Source of the DNA: Microbacteriaceae bacterium
GTDB taxonomy: Bacteria > Actinomycetota > Actinomycetes > Actinomycetales > Microbacteriaceae
Assembly (NCBI GenBank): GCA_947443745.1
Contig: CANEXL010000005.1
Location: 1-43,876, forward strand
Reading direction: 5' to 3'
Length of the DNA: 43,876 nt
Every line of letters begins with the position of its first letter. Within the stretch, counting starts at the first letter, position 1. The position numbers were made by a program, and so were the translations under genes. This document shows positions 36,747-43,876 of this stretch, one piece after another. The notes below the pieces were generated by a model. The model was not told where the DNA came from, did not search any database, and saw nothing but the letters and a program-made list of their open reading frames with translations.

Positions 36747-37528
36747 TGACCCAAGAAAACATGTTGGCCCCAAAGCCCGTGTCTCGGCGGGCAAAGACGC
36801 GGCCGGATGTAAGCAACCAGGTACCGGTGAACCGCATTTTGGACGAGGCCTTCTGGCTGACATTCGGCACGAACCCCAAGCCGAAGACCCGTCAGAAAAT
36901 GCTGTATGTCGCCATTGACGACATCCGTCGCGTGGGTCCCGCGTCTTTCAACGCGCTCACCCTGTGTGACGTCTTAGAAGTTTCGTACAGCCTGTTGAAC
37001 TTCCACTTCGGAAGCCGTGACGAGCTCGTCGCCGAAGCTCTTGTCATCGTCTACGGCACCCTCGTCAACGACATTCGGGCCGCTGTTGTGGCGGCAAAGA
37101 ACGAACCCGAAGCTCGTCTCCGCGCCTACGTCAACGGAACCGCGAAGGCGTTCTCCGACGTCGGCGGCTGGGGTGTGTTGATCAACTACCCCTTGGCTTC
37201 TCGTGAAGTGACGGAGCTCATCCGCATTCGTTACGGTCAGGAGATGGTTGACCTCGCCGAGGTGAATCTTGCGCGCCTACTGCAGCTCGTTTCCGACGTG
37301 CAAAATGGCACAGTCCGCGACGTCAACTTCGAGGCCGGCAACCTCCCCACCGACCTCTTCACCGCCGACCCCGACATCGTTGCCCTCACACTGAGCGTCG
37401 GGCTGGCGATTAGCGGTCTGGCCGTCTGGCGGGGCGGGCGCGATCCGGCGCAATCGAAGCGCGCCGGATCAGAGCTGGATGCCGTCGTCGAAAAACTTCA
37501 TATCGATCGCATCCTCGCCAGTATCTAG
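36746..37528 (+). CDS. TetR-family transcriptional regulator
   Basis: 260 aa; HTH region MLYVAIDDIRRVGPASFNALTLCDVLEVSYSLLNFHFGSRDELVAEAL. Confidence 0.8.
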   Translation: MTQENMLAPKPVSRRAKTRPDVSNQVPVNRILDEAFWLTFGTNPKPKTRQKMLYVAIDDIRRVGPASFNALTLCDVLEVSYSLLNFHFGSRDELVAEALVIVYGTLVNDIRAAVVAAKNEPEARLRAYVNGTAKAFSDVGGWGVLINYPLASREVTELIRIRYGQEMVDLAEVNLARLLQLVSDVQNGTVRDVNFEAGNLPTDLFTADPDIVALTLSVGLAISGLAVWRGGRDPAQSKRAGSELDAVVEKLHIDRILASI

Positions 37529-37531
37529 AGC

Positions 37532-37561
37532 GAGTAAGACTGTGCGTTCACAGTCTTACTC
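37532..37561. terminator. Hairpin overlapping guaA stop codon (bidirectional terminator candidate)
   Basis: GAGTAAGACTGTG-CGTT-CACAGTCTTACTC, perfect 13-bp stem between convergent tetR and guaA. Confidence 0.7.
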
Positions 37562-39115
37562 CCACTCGATGGTTCCTGGTGGCTTGCTCGTGACGTCGAG
37601 CACGACACGGTTGACGCCGGCAACCTCATTCGTGATGCGGTTGGAGATCTTCGCCAGCACGTCATAGGGCAACCGTGTCCAGTCGGCCGTCATGGCGTCT
37701 TCACTTGAGACGGGGCGCAGCACGATCGGGTGACCGTAGGTGCGTCCATCCCCCATGACGCCGACGGAGCGAACATCCGCCAGCAACACCACGGGGCACT
37801 GCCAAATCTCGTCATCAAGGCCCGCTGCCGTGAGCTCGAAGCGCACGATGGCATCGGCTTCGCGCAGCAGATCGAGACGCTCTTGCGTGATGTCACCAAC
37901 GATACGGATTCCGAGGCCGGGGCCAGGGAAGGGCTGACGTCCCACGATTTCGTGAGGCAGGCCGAGCTCGCGGCCAATGGCCCGAACTTCGTCCTTGAAC
38001 AACGCGCGCAGGGGCTCAACGAGCTCGAATTGCAGGTCATCGGGAAGACCGCCCACGTTGTGGTGGCTCTTGATGTTGGCGGTGCCACTGCCCCCACCAG
38101 ACTCCACGACGTCGGGGTACAGGGTTCCCTGCACCAAGAACTTGATGGGCTGACCGTCGGCGTCAGCTTCGGCGATGAGGTCGCGCTCGGCCTGCTCGAA
38201 GGTGCGAATGAACTCGCGACCAATAATCTTGCGCTTGGTTTCGGGATCACTGACGCCGGCGAGCGCGGTCAGGAACTGCTCGCGAACATCGACGGTAACC
38301 AGACGGATGCCCGTGATGCGCACGTAGTCCTCTTCGACCTGGCGGCGCTCATCCTGACGGAGCAGACCGTGGTCAACGAAGATGCAGACGAGTTGATCGC
38401 CGACGGCCTTGTGCACGAGGGCGGCGGCAACGGCGGAGTCGACCCCACCGGAGAGACCGCAGATGACCCGCGCGGTACCAATCTGCTTGCGGATCAAGGC
38501 GACCTGGGTCTCTATGACGTTTTCGCTGTTCCAGTCCGCCGGGATGTTGGCACAGTCGTGCAAAAAGTTTTCGAGAACGCGCTGGCCGAACTCGGAGTGC
38601 TTGACCTCGGGGTGCCATTGCACGCCATACAGCTGGCGCTCGTCATTTGCAAAGGCAGCGACGGGAGTTGCTTCCGTGCTCGCGACGACGGTAAAGCCCT
38701 CGGGCGCCTGGGAGACCTGATCGCCGTGACTCATCCACACCGTCTGGTCCTCGGGCTGCCCTGCGACGAGGGGATGTCCCGACGCGATGTGCATGGGGGT
38801 CGCACCGTACTCGCGGCCACCGGTCTGAGCGACGGTGCCGCCAAGCGCCTGCGCCATGACCTGAAAACCGTAGCAAATGCCGAAGACAGGAATGCCGAGT
38901 TCAAGAATGGCGGGATCGAGCGTGGGTGAGCCGGGCTCATACACGCTGGACGGGCCTCCGCTGAGCACAATGCCCACGGGGTTCTTCGCTTTTACTTCGG
39001 CAGCCGTGATGGAGTGCGCCACGATTTCGGAGTACACCCCGGCCTCGCGAACGCGACGGGCAATCAGTTGGGCGTATTGCGCGCCAAAATCAACGACGAG
39101 GACGGGCTGGCTCAC
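37556..39115 (-). CDS. guaA: GMP synthase (glutamine-hydrolysing)
   Basis: GTG start at 39115 ([32 protein letters not shown]); [51 protein letters not shown]-terminal [13 protein letters not shown]. Confidence 0.97.
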   Translation of the reverse strand: MSQPVLVVDFGAQYAQLIARRVREAGVYSEIVAHSITAAEVKAKNPVGIVLSGGPSSVYEPGSPTLDPAILELGIPVFGICYGFQVMAQALGGTVAQTGGREYGATPMHIASGHPLVAGQPEDQTVWMSHGDQVSQAPEGFTVVASTEATPVAAFANDERQLYGVQWHPEVKHSEFGQRVLENFLHDCANIPADWNSENVIETQVALIRKQIGTARVICGLSGGVDSAVAAALVHKAVGDQLVCIFVDHGLLRQDERRQVEEDYVRITGIRLVTVDVREQFLTALAGVSDPETKRKIIGREFIRTFEQAERDLIAEADADGQPIKFLVQGTLYPDVVESGGGSGTANIKSHHNVGGLPDDLQFELVEPLRALFKDEVRAIGRELGLPHEIVGRQPFPGPGLGIRIVGDITQERLDLLREADAIVRFELTAAGLDDEIWQCPVVLLADVRSVGVMGDGRTYGHPIVLRPVSSEDAMTADWTRLPYDVLAKISNRITNEVAGVNRVVLDVTSKPPGTIEWE

Positions 39116-39555
39116 GCGGCCGCTCCTTTGGTGGCGAGGGCGTCCGAGGCGGCACGCTGAACAAGGTAGGCGCGAACGCGCTTGGTGAAGATGCTCTCCA
39201 GGAAGAAGGAGAGAACGGGGATAACGCCACCGGATGCCAGCACGACGAACGTCAGCAGGTTCCAGCGCATTGCGGACCACAGTCGGAAGCAGGTGATGAG
39301 GTACAACACGTAGAGCCAGCCATGCACGATCAAAATGATGGTGGAGAGATTGACGGCCTGCACGCTGTCGCGCGCCACGAGGGCAATGAAACCGTAGGCG
39401 CCGCCGAGCTCAAGCTCATAGCCGAGCTCCCACTTGGTGATGACTTCAGCCACCAGCAGCAGCAAAAAGGATCCCGTCACGAAGGACATGACCTGATAGA
39501 GCTTGAGCACCCGAGGAATGCGAGGAATATCAATGGCGCGGGGCTCTAAGGTCAT
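39112..39555 (-). CDS. DUF3817 family membrane protein
   Basis: 147 aa with [26 protein letters not shown]...[26 protein letters not shown], typical DUF3817; overlaps the guaA start. Confidence 0.82.
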   Translation of the reverse strand: MTLEPRAIDIPRIPRVLKLYQVMSFVTGSFLLLLVAEVITKWELGYELELGGAYGFIALVARDSVQAVNLSTIILIVHGWLYVLYLITCFRLWSAMRWNLLTFVVLASGGVIPVLSFFLESIFTKRVRAYLVQRAASDALATKGAAA

Positions 39556-39568
39556 GCCTCTAGTTTAC

Positions 39569-40402
39569 TTATCCGGTGAGAAGGAGTTTTTCCTCTTCTT
39601 CACGCTCGTAGGCGTCACGCACGAGGCGGTACCAGAAGTACACCGCGAAGCCCGCGAAGACGGTCCACTCGATGGCATAGAAGATGTTGAGCCAGTTCAA
39701 ATTGGTGGAATTCTCTGGCGGAGCGGACTCGATTGTGGTCAGGCCGTCGGGCGCGTTGTCGCTGATGAGGTACGCGCCAAAAGCGGTCCCTGAGTAGTTG
39801 GGCCATTCATTCACGAGCGACGCGACAGAGAGCGTGGAAACCTCAAAGGGGTCGCTGGCGGGCAACGGAACGATCGGAGCCTCCGTAGGCATGAGTCGGC
39901 CACTGAGCTCGATGGTCTTCCAGGCTGATGCCGATACCCCCGCTGTCGCCCCTGCCGAGGCCTTGGCTTTTTCGCTCGCGAGAGCGGTGTCAAATGCTTG
40001 CTTTGTCGGCGCCCAGCCCAGCGCAACGGGCAGCGAGACAGATTCGGGGCCGGGGCTGGCGACGGAGTTACCGTTGACGCCAGAATTCGTCACGAGCAAA
40101 CGCCCGACGAGCCAATAGCCGGCCTGGTCGTGGTTGAGGCGCCCCGTGAGGACAACAAATCCGTCAGGGTCAAAGGCCCCACTGACGCTTGTTAGATGGC
40201 CTCCCGCAATAATCGGAATCGGACCGCCCGGTTGGGCCAGCTCCGTGAGGGCCTTGGGGACCTCGGTGGGAGCAGACGCCGTTTGCGAGTCGATCACAGC
40301 CCGCTCAACTTGCCATTTACCAAGCCACGCAAAGACAGCGGCAAGCACGAGGGCGAAGAGCAGAAGGGCAATCCACTTGGGTTGACGAGCAATACGAATC
40401 AC
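39569..40402 (-). CDS. SURF1 family protein (cytochrome oxidase biogenesis)
   Basis: 277 aa; N-terminal PKWIALLLFALVLAAVFAWLGKWQVERAV, C-terminal NLNWLNIFYAIEWTVFAGFAVYFWYRLVRDAYERE. Confidence 0.9.
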   Translation of the reverse strand: MIRIARQPKWIALLLFALVLAAVFAWLGKWQVERAVIDSQTASAPTEVPKALTELAQPGGPIPIIAGGHLTSVSGAFDPDGFVVLTGRLNHDQAGYWLVGRLLVTNSGVNGNSVASPGPESVSLPVALGWAPTKQAFDTALASEKAKASAGATAGVSASAWKTIELSGRLMPTEAPIVPLPASDPFEVSTLSVASLVNEWPNYSGTAFGAYLISDNAPDGLTTIESAPPENSTNLNWLNIFYAIEWTVFAGFAVYFWYRLVRDAYEREEEEKLLLTG

Positions 40403-42162
40403 GAACGGGCAACCTGACTAATCTCGGGAACGGTAAGACTCAATGCGTTCGCCATCTCATCATCGTGTTGGCGTTGGCTGGCCAGTTCTGCGTCGACCAT
40501 CGCCAGATAATTCGCGATTTCCGCCGCCACGCGGTCAGCCTTCCAGCCGAGGACACGACCCATAATAGAGGCCACCACAGGAGCCGCGGCGGCACCACGA
40601 TCGGACGTCTCCAGCGAGATTCGCGTTCGACGGTCGAGCACGTCTTCAATGTGCAGGGCGCCCTCATGGGTAGCAGCGTAGATCACTTCCGCTTCGACGT
40701 AGTCGGTGGTTCCGGGCAAAAAAGCCGCCAACTTGGAATCAGCCACGATGAGATCGAGAACGTCGTGCGCCATAGATCCAAACCGGTTGAGCAAATGTGA
40801 CACCAGCGTCACGGGCACGGATGTCGTGGCTGCTGTGCCTGCGCGACGCGCGAATTCGGCGGCATATTCGGATGCTCCAAGCAGCGGCACCTGTTCGGTG
40901 GTACTCGCGGGAATCGACATTCCGAGGCTCTCGGCAGCGGCGTCCACGGCATCTTTTGCCATGATTCGGTATGTCGTCCACTTGCCGCCGGCAATCAGCA
41001 CGAGTCCGGGAGCGGGGTTCGCCACGACGTGCTCACGCGACAGTTTCGACGTGTCGTCAGACTCCCCCGCCAGCAGCGGGCGAAGACCAACGTAGACCCC
41101 CTCGATGTCATCGCGGGTCAGCGGGGTTTCCATGACGGTGTTGACGTGATCCAAGATGTAATCGATGTCGGCGGCTGTGGCCGACGGATGCGCCTTGTCG
41201 AGGTGCCAATCCGTATCAGTCGTGCCGATGATCCAATGTTTGCCCCATGGGATGACAAACAGCACGCTTTTTTCTGTGCGCAGCAGAAGCCCCATGATGG
41301 ATTTGAACTTGGATCGGGGGATCAGGATGTGAACGCCCTTGGAGGCCCGCACGCGCAAGCGCCCGCCGTCGGCCACCATCGCCTGGGTCTCGCCGGTCCA
41401 CACGCCCGTGGAGTTGATGACGACCTTGGCGCGAATCTCGAAGCGCTCATCAGTAAGAAGGTCACGCGCGGTCACGCCGACAATGCGGGTCCCCTCCGTG
41501 AGCATGCCTTCTACCCGCACGCGATTGGCCGCGTGGGCGCCGAACGATGCGGCCGTGCGCACCAGGTTGACCACATAGCGGGCGTCATCGACCTGACCGT
41601 CGTAGTACGACAGGCCGCCAATGATGTTGGAGGAGCGCAGGCTGGGGGCGGCGAGCGCCACCTGACGTTTGGAGAGGTGACGGTGGTGGGGCACTCCGGG
41701 GGTGCGGCCGCCGGTGTAGGAGAGGAAGTCGTAGAGCATCATTCCGGCGCCGATATAGAACCGTTCCCAGACGCGGTGATGCAGCGGGTAGAGAAAGCGG
41801 ATGGGGCGCACGAGGTGGGGAGCAATGTGCTGAAGAAGAAGGCCGCGTTCGGTCAGAGCTTCTTGCACGAGAGGAAAATCGAGCTGTTCCAGATAACGGA
41901 TGCCCCCATGCACCAGCTTCGATGACCGGCTCGAGGTACCGCTCGCCCAATCTTGAGCCTCCAGAATGCCCACGTTCAGGCCGCGGGTCACGGCATCCAA
42001 TGCCGATCCGGCGCCAACGATGCCGCCACCGATCACGAGCACATCGAGCTCTCCGGCACGCATGGCGCCCAGCGCCGTTTCCCGCGCCGCAGGGTCCAAT
42101 CGCGCAGGATCTACTCGCCCAGAACCTAAGCGGGCAGAATTGGACGCGGCGAGCGGGGTCAT
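40399..42162 (-). CDS. glpD: Glycerol-3-phosphate dehydrogenase
   Basis: 587 aa: LDVLVIGGGIVGAGSALDAVTRGLNVGILEAQDWASGTSSRSSKLVHGGIRYLEQLDFPLVQEAL; GTTDTDWHLDKAHPSATAADIDYILDHVN. Confidence 0.95.
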   Translation of the reverse strand: MTPLAASNSARLGSGRVDPARLDPAARETALGAMRAGELDVLVIGGGIVGAGSALDAVTRGLNVGILEAQDWASGTSSRSSKLVHGGIRYLEQLDFPLVQEALTERGLLLQHIAPHLVRPIRFLYPLHHRVWERFYIGAGMMLYDFLSYTGGRTPGVPHHRHLSKRQVALAAPSLRSSNIIGGLSYYDGQVDDARYVVNLVRTAASFGAHAANRVRVEGMLTEGTRIVGVTARDLLTDERFEIRAKVVINSTGVWTGETQAMVADGGRLRVRASKGVHILIPRSKFKSIMGLLLRTEKSVLFVIPWGKHWIIGTTDTDWHLDKAHPSATAADIDYILDHVNTVMETPLTRDDIEGVYVGLRPLLAGESDDTSKLSREHVVANPAPGLVLIAGGKWTTYRIMAKDAVDAAAESLGMSIPASTTEQVPLLGASEYAAEFARRAGTAATTSVPVTLVSHLLNRFGSMAHDVLDLIVADSKLAAFLPGTTDYVEAEVIYAATHEGALHIEDVLDRRTRISLETSDRGAAAAPVVASIMGRVLGWKADRVAAEIANYLAMVDAELASQRQHDDEMANALSLTVPEISQVARS

Positions 42163-42172
42163 GGGGTCACGG

Positions 42173-43339
42173 TCACAGCGTCGTCGTTACCGCGCCGGCT
42201 GTCTCGGTGGGAGAACTGGCAGCACTTCCATAGGGAGCAATGACAACCTCAACGCGTTGGAACTCCTTGAGATCTGAGTAGCCGGTGGTGGCCATCGAGC
42301 GACGCAAGGCGCCCACGAGGTTTGCCGTTCCGTCGGAGACAGCAGCGGGTCCAAAGAGAATCTCGTTGAGCGGGGCAACCTGACCCACGTGCACGCGGCT
42401 TCCGCGAGGAAGCTCGTTGTGGTGCGCCTCGTGACCCCAGTGCCAACCGCCGCCGGGAGCATCCGTTGCACGAGCCAGAGCAGAACCAAGCATGACAGCG
42501 TCGGCGCCACAGGCCACAGCCTTGACGATGTCGCCGGAGGTGCCGAGTCCGCCATCAGCGATGACGTGAACATAACGCCCGCCCGACTCGTCCATGTAGT
42601 CGCGGCGAGCGCCGGCCACATCGGCAACCGCCGTCGCCATCGGGGCGTGGATGCCGAGCGTTGCCCGCGTGGTCGAGGCAGCACCGCCGCCGAAACCAAC
42701 GAGAACACCGGCGGCGCCCGTGCGCATCAAGTGCAGGGCTGCCGTGTAGGTCGCTGCCCCTCCCACGATGACGGGAACATCCAGCTCGTAGATGAACTTC
42801 TTGAGGTTGAGCGACTCGGTCTCTTTCGAGACGTGCTCGGCCGACACTGTCATGCCACGGATGACAAAGAGATCCACGCCGGCTTTAACCACCGTCTCGT
42901 AAAATTCCTGGGTGCGTTGAGGCGAAAGCGCCGCGGCAACCGTTACACCGGCCGCACGAATTTCCGCGAGACGAGCCGTGATGAGCTCGGCCTTGACGGG
43001 CTCGGAATAGATCTCCTGCATGCGACGTGTGGCGCGGTTGGCGGGGAGCGAGCGAATTTCAGAGAGAACGGGAAGAGGGTTCTCGTACCGAGTCCACAGA
43101 CCCTCGAGATTGAGAACGCCGACCCCACCGAGCTTGCCGATGGCGATAGCCGTCTCCGGAGAGACGACGGAATCCATGGGCGCCGCCAAGATGGGAATCT
43201 CAAACTGGTAGGCGTCGATGCCCCAGGACACGGAGACGTCCCGCGGGTCGCGCGTGCGACGGCTGGGAACGACAGCAATGTCATCGAAGGCGAAAGCGCG
43301 GCGAGCTCGCTTGGAGCGGCCAATCTCAAGTTCAGTCAC
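42173..43339 (-). CDS. guaB3: GuaB3 family IMP dehydrogenase-related protein
   Basis: 388 aa: EIGRSKRARRAFAFDDIAVVPSRRTRDPRDVSVSWGIDAYQFEIPILAAPMDSVVSPE matches the actinobacterial GuaB3 pattern. Confidence 0.92.
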   Translation of the reverse strand: MTELEIGRSKRARRAFAFDDIAVVPSRRTRDPRDVSVSWGIDAYQFEIPILAAPMDSVVSPETAIAIGKLGGVGVLNLEGLWTRYENPLPVLSEIRSLPANRATRRMQEIYSEPVKAELITARLAEIRAAGVTVAAALSPQRTQEFYETVVKAGVDLFVIRGMTVSAEHVSKETESLNLKKFIYELDVPVIVGGAATYTAALHLMRTGAAGVLVGFGGGAASTTRATLGIHAPMATAVADVAGARRDYMDESGGRYVHVIADGGLGTSGDIVKAVACGADAVMLGSALARATDAPGGGWHWGHEAHHNELPRGSRVHVGQVAPLNEILFGPAAVSDGTANLVGALRRSMATTGYSDLKEFQRVEVVIAPYGSAASSPTETAGAVTTTL

Positions 43340-43355
43340 GGTATTTTCCCTCGCT

Positions 43356-43876
<521 letters not shown>

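Noticed and set aside
37730-38929. 399-aa plus-strand ORF
   Set aside because: Antisense of guaA.

Overview
The window is a 43.9-kb stretch of an actinobacterial chromosome, probably Microbacteriaceae-like judging from gene content and codon use. Most of it is housekeeping: folD (partial), glyA behind a ZTP (pfl) riboswitch, purU, purN/purH, icd, sucCD, pcrA/uvrD, guaA, glpD, guaB3 and guaB (partial). The most interesting region is about 9.9 kb (about 2865-12724) and looks like an insertion at the 3' end of purU. The last 12 codons of purU (LLDGQRTIIFR-stop) recur as an orphan fragment at 12725-12760. The two copies share a 21-bp identical core and differ only at four third-codon positions. 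The enclosed DNA encodes a probable resorcinol/hydroxyquinol catabolic operon: FAD aromatic hydroxylase, maleylacetate reductase, hydroxyquinol-type intradiol dioxygenase and a complete HAAT-type (Liv-like) ABC importer. An AraC-family regulator sits beside it, and a 17-bp direct repeat with exact 21-bp periodicity lies upstream of the hydroxylase and looks like its operator. No integrase or transposase is visible. Other notable items are a ferric-reductase/FMN-binding/ApbE cluster next to a TPCPL-motif P1B ATPase, a dimethylargininase-like enzyme fused to a multi-TM domain, and a palindrome shared upstream of icd and sucC. All calls come from reading the sequence and the supplied ORF translations; no database search was run.
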